Assembly: GCA_041179245.1 (NCBI GenBank)
Contig: JBEGTT010000043.1
Span: forward strand, 1 to 6,470
DNA: 6,470 nucleotides
Origin: JBEGTT01 sp041179245
GTDB taxonomy: Bacteria > Pseudomonadota > Gammaproteobacteria > Burkholderiales > Rhodocyclaceae
Direction of reading: 5' to 3'
Notes under the pieces: generated by a model
What the model saw: the letters and a program-made list of their open reading frames with translations, nothing else
Told to the model about the DNA's origin: nothing
Database searches by the model: none
Program-made: the position numbers and the translations under genes
In this document: piece after piece, positions 1 to 6,470 of the stretch
Layout: each line of letters starts with the position of its first letter
Numbering within the stretch: position 1 is the first letter of the stretch

Positions 1-1026
1 TAGCTGCTCAGCACCGACACCTTGGGCCAACATATTGAATGCCAACCGACGAATATCAGACACAGAAGATTGAAGGGCCTGAACGTTTTCAGCCGTATCA
101 ATGGCCGAACGAATCTGCTGCAAGCCAACCCGCTGCAACGCGAACAGGTCTTTTTCTGAAACCGCACCAATGAGTGCACCATGGTGGTCAACCACCAACA
201 ACTGGCTAACCCCTTGCTTGGCCATCGTAAACATTGCGTCGTAGGCCGTCGCATGATCCCCCAGTGTTACGGGCGAAGTCGACATCACATCAGAAACCGG
301 TGCCTCAAGCGAAATCCCTGGCAAAACCACACGATCTAGCAAATCGGAACGCGATAACACACCTACTGGCCGTTGTTTTTCATCGACCACAACAAGCGCC
401 CTTACTCGCGCTTTAGACATTTCTTCGAGCGCGGTTCTCAATTGAACCTGCGGTGAAACGGCCAAGGTGTTTTTCTTTTGCACCAAACCAGAAAGTTGCG
501 CGTTAAGGGTTTGTTGTTCTGAAGCGCGCTGGCTGAACAAAGCCTGTAATTGCTGACGAGACTGATTGAGTAAATCCGCAATATAACGAGTGCAGAATGA
601 ATTAAATTCCGGACTCATTTCCATCAACGGACGAAAATTCTCAATGGGTAAAATAGCGCAGTAGGTATCAGTCAAGGCTGTGTAGCGGTTGGTAGATGGC
701 CGCCCCGCTGTCACGGCGCCTATCGGAAAACATTCACCCGGCTGTACGCTGATCCGGGTGTACTCGGTCACGGCAAGCTCACTAACCTGCTGGCCTAACA
801 CCTTGCCCTTTTCAAGAATGTATAACTGGCGAACCGCACCGGCATCGGGGCCGATAATTTCGGTTCCTTTGGGAAACATCCGGAGTTTTAAGTGGATTCC
901 CAAGTAGCTAAGGCTTTCCGGTGACATCTCCGAAAAGGGGGGAAATTGAACTAGAAAATCCTCTAGCAGTTTTTTCATTGCCTGATGCCCTTGAACTTGT
1001 CCCAAGGTCAGTGATTGCTGTTCCAA
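1..1026 (-). CDS. cNMP-binding/CBS/DUF294 putative nucleotidyltransferase (partial, 3' end missing)
   Basis: The reading frame is open for 342 codons and runs off the left edge, so the C-terminal part is missing. Residues about 25-150 look like a cyclic-nucleotide-binding (Crp-type) fold, with a cassette region near PGECFPIG (95-102) and NRYTAL (113-118). It is degenerate, so ligand binding is uncertain. Residues 187-234 and 244-297 are two CBS repeats (VGVLSRSDLLDR and IGAVSEKDLFAL), which in this family bind adenine nucleotides. From about residue 304 (QIRSAIDTAENV) the start of the DUF294 region is recognisable. Full-length members are usually a little over 600 residues and carry a GlnD-like nucleotidyltransferase domain; that catalytic part lies outside the window. 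The start is TTG, chosen because AAGGAG lies 6 bases upstream; the first in-frame ATG (codon 17, at 976-978) has no such site. It follows the exonuclease gene by 48 bases on the same strand with no visible terminator between them, so cotranscription is likely. It is probably a soluble regulatory protein; its target is unknown. Confidence 0.88.
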   Translation of the reverse strand, partial: MEQQSLTLGQVQGHQAMKKLLEDFLVQFPPFSEMSPESLSYLGIHLKLRMFPKGTEIIGPDAGAVRQLYILEKGKVLGQQVSELAVTEYTRISVQPGECFPIGAVTAGRPSTNRYTALTDTYCAILPIENFRPLMEMSPEFNSFCTRYIADLLNQSRQQLQALFSQRASEQQTLNAQLSGLVQKKNTLAVSPQVQLRTALEEMSKARVRALVVVDEKQRPVGVLSRSDLLDRVVLPGISLEAPVSDVMSTSPVTLGDHATAYDAMFTMAKQGVSQLLVVDHHGALIGAVSEKDLFALQRVGLQQIRSAIDTAENVQALQSSVSDIRRLAFNMLAQGVGAEQL

Positions 1027-1032
1027 TATATT

Positions 1033-1038
1033 CTCCTT
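1033..1038 (-). promoter_or_regulatory. Ribosome binding site deciding a TTG start
   Basis: On the minus strand AAGGAG is followed by six bases and then TTG GAA CAG. This near-perfect Shine-Dalgarno sequence supports the non-ATG start of the CBS/DUF294 gene. Confidence 0.75.
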
Positions 1039-1074
1039 ACCAAGTTTTGAAATCTACTTTGTTATGTAATAAGC

Positions 1075-3246
1075 CTAGTATTTTACGCGAGCAAAGTAAG
1101 TTTTTTTGGAAGCTTCCAATGCCTGACGCAAGGTATTAATTCCCTTGTCTTTAAGCAGCGGTACCAACTTCTGGAAAACAACCGCCGTGACCCATGCGTC
1201 TCCTAGTGCATTATGGCGCGCAGTCACCGGTACACCCAAACGTTCTGCAATCGCATCAAGTGAATGCGCAGTTTGATTGGGATGAACAACGGCTGACAGT
1301 AGCAAGGTATCCAAGACTGGCTGGCCAAAACAAATACCTGTCGAAGACTCCTTCATTTGGAGGAATCGCATATCAAATGCAGCGTTATGTGCAACCAGCA
1401 CCGTATCAGTCGCAAATGCGTGAAAAGCTGACAAAACAACCTCAATGGTCGGCTTGCCCCGCAGCATGTCATCACGAATACCGTGAATTTCAATACCCGC
1501 TGGAGGTAATGGAAATTGTGGATCTACCAACTGATCAAATGTTTCTTGCGCCAAAATTCGGTTGTTCAGCAAACGAACCGCGCCAAACTGAATAATTTCA
1601 TCTCCCTTGGAGGGTTCAAGCCCGGTCGTTTCGGTATCAAAAACGGTGTAAGCAATGTCCCTAAGCGAGCGATCTAGCAAATCGCCATTGTCGCGAGAGT
1701 GGAATAAATCAAAATCATAGTATTCAGGTCGAGTAACTTTTACACGATTGGGAACCGTTTCTGGTATTACTTTGGGAAAAATGAATCGCAAATAAGCCTC
1801 ATGTTTGGTTTTATCACGGCCATAACGAATCTCCCCTCCATGACGTTGCAGCACCTCACGTAAACTCAAGGGGGAATTTTCTTCGCCAACCACCATCGAA
1901 TCAAGTTCCCAAATCGACACGGTTTCTGATGAAACCATCTGTGCCTGCCAAACAATATCCAGATAAACCTGATCATCGGTACCGTGCTGACGGAAAGAAA
2001 TAAATCGCAAATCACAGGCCGTTTGCAAGTTGCAGGCTAAATACTGCAAAGCAAATACCAAATGGTAACTATCCGCACGAATCCAGAGGTTTTCATTTGC
2101 CGCTTCGTCTTGTTGTGTCAGCAAATTCAATCGTTGCTCAATCCGACGTCTTGCCGCTGCGATAACGTCAGAAACCAACATTTCATCTAGTGGCCAGCGG
2201 AATTTGAGCATGCGCGCAAAATCAACCATTCCTGCATCTAGGCACTGACTAACGCCTGAAATTTCTCGCTCCACCTGATAGAGAGATTCTGTCACTGACT
2301 GAGATTCAGAAACGGCAACCAAGGACTGCACCGCTGCTCGCACCGGCGCCAGGTGCGCACGAATATCACCAATCAAATGCGAGAAAGCCTGATCACGTTG
2401 CAACTCATGCTCAAAATTGCGAGTGATATTTTCAATACTCAGCACATAACCATTGAGTTCCAAAGCGTCTACCATAGATTTTTCAGTGGCCAACACGGGG
2501 ACCATTTGCACCCGTAATAACTGCCCTTGTGGGGTGGTCAGGACAAAGCTCGCTTGGGTTGCCTGACCACTAATACTCAGACGGTGCTCAATAATTTCCA
2601 AGGCATGGTCAACCTGTTGGCGGTCTAGCAAACCATAAACAGATCTACCCAACCCGATGGAGCCATGAGCAGCCTGCTGCTTGCCACTATGATCTCCTTC
2701 GGATATCGCCAAAAATAAGAGCCGTGCTTGTTGGTTATAAAGCAAAACTCGACCATCACGGTTGCACACCACAACGGCTTGAGCTAATTCAGAAATTAGT
2801 GCTGCCAAGCGATTTTTTTCATCCTCAACCCGCCCATTGGCTTCATTGATCTGTGTTTGAACACTATCAGTCAGCTCATTTCTCCGTAACGCCAAGGCAT
2901 TGGCAGCATCGGCCAACTCACGTACTTCAGGAGGACCATCTGTTTTTATCTTGAAATGGCGGTTTGCATCGAGCAGTAAGCGCAAATGTTCAGCCATCCG
3001 CAGCAGGCCACCAACATATTCCCTAAACAGATAGCGAATAACAGACACACCGCAAATAAATCCTAATGCCGTCAATAACGCACCAAGCGGCAAATGAGGC
3101 ACGATCAGTTGCTTGAGCAGCTCACGCTCATTGTCATGCGCATCTAACCAAATCATGCTGGCGGTCAAAATAAATGGCCCGGTCATCAACATAAACAAGA
3201 TAACAACGGCCAGAACAAAACGGAGTCGTGCATTTAAAGCGTGCAT
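1075..3246 (-). CDS. Membrane PAS/degenerate-kinase protein fused to a DnaQ-type 3'-5' exonuclease
   Basis: This 723-residue protein combines a sensor-like front with a nuclease. Residues 8-34 and 51-73 are hydrophobic membrane segments joined by a short loop of about 17 residues. Residues 73-130 resemble a HAMP linker (PPEVRELADAANAL), then comes a helical, probably coiled-coil stretch to about 150 and a PAS-like region at about 148-285. Residues 285-500 resemble a histidine-kinase core, but the H-box reads LIGDIRAHL, with Gly293 where the phospho-acceptor His is expected. I see no DxGxG glycine box; only a C-terminal echo (LQRHGGEIRYG, 477-486) remains. Residues 530-700 are a DEDDh exonuclease with all motifs: FDTETTGL (D537, E539), IEIHGI, AHNAAFDMRFL (D625), and HNALGD (H678, D683). 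It probably degrades DNA or RNA 3' ends or short oligonucleotides at the inner membrane face; the substrate is unknown. An in-frame TGA five codons upstream, with no start codon in between, fixes ATG 3246 as the earliest possible start; its ribosome site is weak. It lies downstream of acs, with a terminator-like hairpin between them, and upstream of the DUF294 gene. Confidence 0.9.
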   Translation of the reverse strand: MHALNARLRFVLAVVILFMLMTGPFILTASMIWLDAHDNERELLKQLIVPHLPLGALLTALGFICGVSVIRYLFREYVGGLLRMAEHLRLLLDANRHFKIKTDGPPEVRELADAANALALRRNELTDSVQTQINEANGRVEDEKNRLAALISELAQAVVVCNRDGRVLLYNQQARLLFLAISEGDHSGKQQAAHGSIGLGRSVYGLLDRQQVDHALEIIEHRLSISGQATQASFVLTTPQGQLLRVQMVPVLATEKSMVDALELNGYVLSIENITRNFEHELQRDQAFSHLIGDIRAHLAPVRAAVQSLVAVSESQSVTESLYQVEREISGVSQCLDAGMVDFARMLKFRWPLDEMLVSDVIAAARRRIEQRLNLLTQQDEAANENLWIRADSYHLVFALQYLACNLQTACDLRFISFRQHGTDDQVYLDIVWQAQMVSSETVSIWELDSMVVGEENSPLSLREVLQRHGGEIRYGRDKTKHEAYLRFIFPKVIPETVPNRVKVTRPEYYDFDLFHSRDNGDLLDRSLRDIAYTVFDTETTGLEPSKGDEIIQFGAVRLLNNRILAQETFDQLVDPQFPLPPAGIEIHGIRDDMLRGKPTIEVVLSAFHAFATDTVLVAHNAAFDMRFLQMKESSTGICFGQPVLDTLLLSAVVHPNQTAHSLDAIAERLGVPVTARHNALGDAWVTAVVFQKLVPLLKDKGINTLRQALEASKKTYFARVKY

Positions 3247-3262
3247 GCGGATTCGCTTTCAC

Positions 3263-3303
3263 AAAAAACAACGGTCAGCACTTGAAATAAGCACTGACCG
3301 TTG
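3263..3303 (-). terminator. Intrinsic terminator or attenuator after acs
   Basis: Arms at 3269-3278 and 3294-3303 form a perfect 10-base-pair stem (caacggtcag / ctgaccgttg). Three more pairs (CTT/AAG) can form inside after a small internal mismatch. Read on the minus strand, the stem is followed directly by six T residues (3268-3263), the classic layout of a Rho-independent terminator. It lies 113 bases past the acs stop codon and just ahead of the exonuclease start, so it would end most acs transcripts. Because it is so close to the next gene, partial read-through (attenuation) is a plausible role; that is inference. Confidence 0.8.
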
Positions 3304-3374
3304 GTGTTGCCTTACGCCCGGTTTAACCGAGTCTTGAGTAGCAAAGTTAGTCTCCCCTTGCCTCGCTGCTTTGG

Positions 3375-3402
3375 CGGTAGTGCCGGCAAGTTGGCACCAC
3401 CG
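3375..3402. repeat. Inverted repeat just after acs
   Basis: Arms 3375-3384 (cggtagtgcc) and 3393-3402 (ggcaccaccg) enclose an 8-base loop. In minus-strand RNA all ten pairs form, one of them a G-U wobble; in plus-strand RNA that pair is an A-C mismatch. A run of six T residues (3405-3410) follows on the plus strand only, so it does not look like a minus-strand terminator. It begins 13 bases past the acs stop codon and may protect the acs mRNA 3' end or be a weak plus-strand terminator. Confidence 0.45.
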
Positions 3403-3415
3403 AGTTTTTTACTCC

Positions 3416-5383
3416 TTAGACACCATTCTTCAGTTGTTCAAGGATAGCTGGGTTTTCAAGCGTCGATGTATCTTGTGCAAGCTCTTCACCCTTGGCCAGA
3501 CCACGCAACAGACGACGCATGATCTTGCCGGAACGTGTCTTAGGTAGGTTCTCACCGAAGCGGATGTCTTTTGGCTTAGCGATTGGGCCAATTTCTTTAC
3601 CCACCCAATCTTGCAGCGTCTTAGCGACCTTCTTGGCTTCTTCACCTTCTGGACGAGCGCCCTTCAGTACCACGAACGCCACAATCGCTTCCCCAGTCAG
3701 GTCATCTGGACGACCAACAACAGCCGCTTCAGCAACCAATTCGTGAGCAACCAGTGCGGATTCAATTTCCATTGTGCCCATACGATGACCAGAAACATTC
3801 AGCACGTCATCAATACGACCTGTAATGGTGAAGTAACCTGTCTTTTCATCACGAATCGCGCCATCACCTGCCAAGTAGTATTTCCCTTGGAAATCAGCTG
3901 GGTAGTAAGACTTAACGAAGCGATCTGGATCACCCCAAATCGTACGAATCATGGATGGCCATGGCTTCTTGACAACTAGAATACCGCCTTGACCCCAGGG
4001 AACATCAGAACCTGTTTCATCCACAACTGCCGCCTGAATACCTGGGAATGGCAGCGTACATGAGCCTGGAACCATCGGTGTTGCACCTGGCATTGGGGTA
4101 ATCATGTGACCACCGGTTTCGGTTTGCCAGAAGGTATCAACGATTGGGCAATTACTGTTACCCACGTTTTTGTAATACCACTCCCAAGCGGCTGGGTTAA
4201 TTGGCTCACCAACAGAACCCAACAAACGCAAACTAGACAGATCGAAGGACTGAGGATGAACTTCAGGCTTCGAGTCGGAAGCTTTAATCAGCGAGCGAAT
4301 TGCCGTTGGTGCCGTATAGAAAATCGTTGCTTTGTGATCTTGAATCATCTTCCAGAAACGACCCGCATCTGGATACGTTGGAACGCCTTCAAACACGATT
4401 TCAGTTGCACCACAGGCCAGAGGGCCGTAAGTAATATAAGTGTGGCCCGTTACCCAGCCAATATCAGCCGTACACCAGAATATGTCTGTTGGTTTGATAT
4501 CAAAGGTGTATTGCATGGTCATGATGGCGTGCAGCAGGTAACCACCGGTTGAGTGCACCACACCCTTTGGCTTACCTGTTGAACCGGATGTGTAAAGCAG
4601 GAACAGTGGATGTTCAGCTTCAACCCATTCTGGCTCACAAGTTTCAGCTTGATTAGCAACGGCTTCGTGCATCCATTGGTCGCGACCTGCGACCATATTG
4701 ACTTCGCTGCTAGTACGCTTCAGAACGATCACGTTCTTAATGGACTCACAGCCGCCCATGGCAAAAGCTTCGTCTGCAATTGGCTTCAACGGAATAGCTT
4801 TACCGCCACGATACTGGCCGTCAGATGTAATCAGCGCCACAGCACCCGCATCATTGATGCGGTCTCGCAGAGATTGCGCAGAAAAACCACCAAATACGAT
4901 TGAGTGAGGCGCGCCGATACGGGCACATGCCTGCATCGCAACAATGCCCTCAACTGTCATGGGCATATAGATAACGACGCGGTCACCCTTCTTGATACCC
5001 ATACCACGCAGGACATTGGCGAACTTACAAACTTTAGCCAGCAACTCTTTGTAAGTTACCTTAGTCACTTGACCATCATCGGCTTCAAAAATCAAGGCAA
5101 CTTTGTCACCCAAGCCGGCTTCAACATTCTTGTCCAAGCAGTTGTAAGAAACATTCAGCTTGCCGTCGGAGAACCATTTGAAAAATGGGGCATTAGACTC
5201 ATCAAGAACCTTGGTAAAAGGCGTATTCCAGACAATCAAGTCACGAGCGCGACTCGCCCAGTAACCTTCGTAGTCTTTTTCGGCCTCAGCACACAGTGCG
5301 TTGTAGTGATCCATCCCTGATATTGCGGCATTCTTCACGAACTCTTCGGGTGGATAATAAACATGCACGGAATCATTAGACAT
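3416..5383 (-). CDS. acs: Acetyl-CoA synthetase (acetate-CoA ligase, AMP-forming)
   Basis: The 655-residue product matches the usual length of Acs (about 650). It activates acetate with ATP to acetyl-AMP and transfers the acetyl group to CoA, in the cytoplasm. Motifs seen: the P-loop-like A3 motif YTSGSTGKPKG (264-274); DTFWQTETGG (416-425), whose Trp419 corresponds to the residue that limits the acyl pocket to acetate; YLAGDGA (Asp507); TGRIDDVLNVSGHR (521-534), with the hinge region and conserved arginines; and PKTRSGK near the C terminus, where Lys620 matches the catalytic lysine that protein acetyltransferases modify in other bacteria. The start is ATG at 5383, because AGAGGAG lies 7 bases upstream. 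An in-frame GTG at 5422 would add 13 unlike residues and has no comparable site. No frameshift or lost motif was seen. It is divergent from the fumarase gene, and the exonuclease and DUF294 genes lie downstream. The acs link to acetate use and the TCA/glyoxylate route is known for the family. Confidence 0.98.
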   Translation of the reverse strand: MSNDSVHVYYPPEEFVKNAAISGMDHYNALCAEAEKDYEGYWASRARDLIVWNTPFTKVLDESNAPFFKWFSDGKLNVSYNCLDKNVEAGLGDKVALIFEADDGQVTKVTYKELLAKVCKFANVLRGMGIKKGDRVVIYMPMTVEGIVAMQACARIGAPHSIVFGGFSAQSLRDRINDAGAVALITSDGQYRGGKAIPLKPIADEAFAMGGCESIKNVIVLKRTSSEVNMVAGRDQWMHEAVANQAETCEPEWVEAEHPLFLLYTSGSTGKPKGVVHSTGGYLLHAIMTMQYTFDIKPTDIFWCTADIGWVTGHTYITYGPLACGATEIVFEGVPTYPDAGRFWKMIQDHKATIFYTAPTAIRSLIKASDSKPEVHPQSFDLSSLRLLGSVGEPINPAAWEWYYKNVGNSNCPIVDTFWQTETGGHMITPMPGATPMVPGSCTLPFPGIQAAVVDETGSDVPWGQGGILVVKKPWPSMIRTIWGDPDRFVKSYYPADFQGKYYLAGDGAIRDEKTGYFTITGRIDDVLNVSGHRMGTMEIESALVAHELVAEAAVVGRPDDLTGEAIVAFVVLKGARPEGEEAKKVAKTLQDWVGKEIGPIAKPKDIRFGENLPKTRSGKIMRRLLRGLAKGEELAQDTSTLENPAILEQLKNGV

Positions 5384-5390
5384 ATGGCTT

Positions 5391-5397
5391 CTCCTCT
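5391..5397 (-). promoter_or_regulatory. Ribosome binding site of acs
   Basis: AGAGGAG on the minus strand, 7 bases before ATG 5383, decides the acs start over the upstream in-frame GTG at 5422-5420. Confidence 0.8.
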
Positions 5398-5474
5398 GCG
5401 ATTTATAGTATCGAACTGACACTCTTACATGGATTTATCGAGGCTCTGCCAAGAAAACCCACTCAAAAATACTG

Positions 5475-5506
5475 CTTATAAACACCGAACCAATAAGCTG
5501 TCGCAA
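5475..5506 (-). promoter_or_regulatory. Weak candidate acs promoter
   Basis: On the minus strand TTGCGA (5506-5501) and TATAAG (5480-5475) are separated by 20 bases, longer than the ideal 17. TG lies two bases before the -10-like hexamer, close to an extended -10. This placement would leave a leader of roughly 85 bases before the acs start. It rests on visual matching only. Confidence 0.25.
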
Positions 5507-5573
5507 GCACAGACAACCCATCCTTCATTCAGTATTTGACACCCATAATCTTACAAACCGCTTACGAAGACAC

Positions 5574-5603
5574 GCTGCACTGCAGCATGAAATGACCTGC
5601 TGC
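5574..5603. repeat. Overlapping dyads, possible operator
   Basis: gctgca (5574-5579) and tgcagc (5581-5586) form a near-perfect palindrome around one base. gcagca (5582-5587) can instead pair with tgctgc (5598-5603) across a 10-base loop. The cluster sits in the middle of the divergent region, where a shared regulator could bind; no known regulator's consensus was recognised. Confidence 0.3.
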
Positions 5604-5702
5604 TACGTGTGCTAAATTGGTTTGATCTAAGCCTGACATTCACCGTGTTAAACTTTGTCCTGATGGGCAAGCACCACCACTAACCCCAGCAATCCATAAC
5701 AC

Positions 5703-5706
5703 GGAG
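5703..5706 (+). promoter_or_regulatory. Ribosome binding site of the fumarase gene
   Basis: GGAG lies 10 bases before ATG 5717, slightly longer than usual spacing. The in-frame codon right before the ATG is TAG, so translation cannot start further upstream. Confidence 0.65.
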
Positions 5707-5716
5707 ACCTAAATAG

Positions 5717-6470
5717 ATGACCGCTATCAAGCAAGAAGACCTGATCCAGTCCGTCGCCGACGCTTTCCAGTACATCAGCTACTACCATCCGCTCGATTAC
5801 ATCAAGGCGCTGGGCGAAGCCTATGAGCGCGAGGAAGCCCCCGCCGCCAAGGACGCCATCGCACAGATCCTGACCAATTCGCGGATGTCCGCCGAAGGTC
5901 ACCGTCCGATCTGTCAGGACACCGGTATCGGCATGGTCTTCATCAAGGTTGGCATGCAGGTCACCTGGCCGGATGCCACCATGAGCATCCAGCAAATGAT
6001 CGACGAAGGCGTCCGTCGCGCCTACGGCAACCCGGACAATCCACTTCGCGCCTCCGTCCTTTCGGACCAGGCCGGCACCCGCAAGAACACCAAGGACAAC
6101 ACCCCGGCCGTCGTCCATTTCGAGATCGTTCCCGGCCACCACGTTGAAGTAATCTGTGCTGCCAAGGGTGGTGGTTCCGAAGCCAAGTCCAAGTTCGCCA
6201 TGCTCAACCCGTCCGACGACCTGGTCGACTGGGTGCTGCATAAAATCCCGGAAATGGGTGCTGGCTGGTGTCCGCCGGGCATCATCGGTATCGGTATCGG
6301 CGGCACACCAGAAAAAGCGATGCTGCTGGCCAAAGAATCCATCATGGCCCCAGTCGACATCCATGAACTGAAAGCCAAAGCTAAAACAGGCGCAAAACTG
6401 ACTCGTCCAGAAGAACTGCGCCTCGAACTGTTCGAAAAGATCAATGCGCTAGGCGTCGGTGCCCAGGGCC
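5717..6470 (+). CDS. Class I fumarate hydratase, iron-sulfur type (partial, 5' part)
   Basis: The frame is open for 251 codons to the right edge; class I fumarases of this type are usually about 500-550 residues, so roughly half is present. The enzyme interconverts fumarate and malate in the TCA cycle, in the cytoplasm, using an oxygen-sensitive [4Fe-4S] cluster. Seen here: PICQDTG (64-70) with cluster ligand Cys66 and the neighbouring Asp68; KGGGSE (150-155); and GWCPPGI (183-189) with Cys185. The 119-residue distance between the two cysteines equals that of the ligands in E. coli FumA (105 and 224); the third ligand lies beyond the window. The start is firm because TAG directly precedes ATG. 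The gene is divergent from acs, suiting shared use in organic-acid metabolism. Its first about 190 codons are GC-rich (roughly 60%) and end mostly in C or G, unlike acs; from about codon 176-198 usage shifts (AAG to AAA for Lys, CCG to CCA for Pro). FumA-type naming is plausible, but I leave the symbol blank because class I paralogues cannot be told apart here. Confidence 0.95.
   Translation, partial: MTAIKQEDLIQSVADAFQYISYYHPLDYIKALGEAYEREEAPAAKDAIAQILTNSRMSAEGHRPICQDTGIGMVFIKVGMQVTWPDATMSIQQMIDEGVRRAYGNPDNPLRASVLSDQAGTRKNTKDNTPAVVHFEIVPGHHVEVICAAKGGGSEAKSKFAMLNPSDDLVDWVLHKIPEMGAGWCPPGIIGIGIGGTPEKAMLLAKESIMAPVDIHELKAKAKTGAKLTRPEELRLELFEKINALGVGAQG

Larger units (their letters stand above)
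3247..3415. other. Spacer between acs and the exonuclease gene
   Basis: This 169-base non-coding stretch holds two hairpins, described separately. I found no convincing -35/-10 promoter for the exonuclease gene in it, and no small gene. On the minus strand only 16 bases separate the end of the terminator's T-run from the exonuclease start codon. Confidence 0.7.
5384..5716. promoter_or_regulatory. Divergent control region between acs and the fumarase gene
   Basis: This 333-base stretch without a gene is more A/T-rich than its flanks and must hold the promoters of both divergent genes. For fumarase, TTGACA at 5536-5541 is a perfect -35 hexamer, but no good -10 follows at 16-18 bases, so it is only a candidate. 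CATAAT at 5544-5549 is a -10-like hexamer without a clear -35. For acs, TATAAG on the minus strand (5475-5480) is a possible -10 with a poorly spaced TTGCGA (5501-5506) upstream. Dyads at 5574-5603 could be an operator. I saw no sigma-54 type -24/-12 element in the parts I checked. Confidence 0.55.

Noticed and set aside
234..416. 60-codon plus-strand open frame
   Set aside because: Opposite the CBS repeats of the minus-strand gene, which is open across the whole stretch.
1194..1595. 133-codon plus-strand open frame
   Set aside because: It lies wholly opposite the exonuclease domain, whose catalytic motifs are intact on the minus strand; no ribosome site or family resemblance.
4106..4552. 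148-codon plus-strand open frame, and others opposite acs
   Set aside because: They are shadows of acs, which is complete and conserved on the other strand.
5384..5422. GTG start of acs 13 codons upstream
   Set aside because: The extra residues do not look like Acs, and the ATG at 5383 has a strong AGAGGAG at good spacing.
5641..5700. Possible sigma-54 promoter for acs (minus-strand GTGGTGCTTGCCC)
   Set aside because: The distance between the GG and GC elements does not fit the fixed -24/-12 spacing.
5648..6364. 238-codon minus-strand open frame overlapping the fumarase gene
   Set aside because: It is the antisense shadow of a GC-rich coding region; the plus-strand frame encodes clear fumarase motifs and the minus-strand product (rich in Asp, Gly and His) resembles no family.

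Overview
The window looks like chromosomal DNA of a Gram-negative proteobacterium, most likely a betaproteobacterium. I infer this from the style of the Acs and class I fumarase proteins and from a GC content of roughly 45-52% in most of the window; the species cannot be named from the sequence alone. No rRNA, tRNA, CRISPR array, insertion sequence or phage gene was seen.

Layout: three genes lie on the minus strand and one on the plus strand. In minus-strand order, acs (acetyl-CoA synthetase, complete) is followed by a 169-base spacer with two hairpins. One of these is a convincing minus-strand intrinsic terminator or attenuator. Next comes a complete 723-residue membrane protein that joins a sensor-kinase-like front (two membrane segments, HAMP-like, PAS-like and a degenerate kinase core) to an intact DnaQ-type DEDDh exonuclease. 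After 48 bases comes a TTG-initiated gene for a cNMP-binding/CBS/DUF294 protein, cut by the left edge of the window. On the other side of acs, a 333-base divergent promoter region leads to a plus-strand class I [4Fe-4S] fumarase gene, cut by the right edge.

How the genes fit together: acs converts acetate to acetyl-CoA and fumarase acts in the TCA cycle, so the divergent pair fits growth on acetate and other organic acids. From general knowledge, acs, a DnaQ-type exonuclease and a DUF294 protein recur together in proteobacteria, often beside a DUF4212/sodium:solute symporter pair. That pair would be expected just beyond the left edge. What the exonuclease and the DUF294 protein do for acetate metabolism is not established.

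The most interesting item is the sensor-exonuclease fusion: its exonuclease residues are all present, while the expected kinase phospho-acceptor histidine and ATP-binding glycine motifs appear to be lost. Two further points stand out. An intrinsic terminator sits only 16 bases before that gene's start codon, and codon usage and base composition shift inside the fumarase gene.
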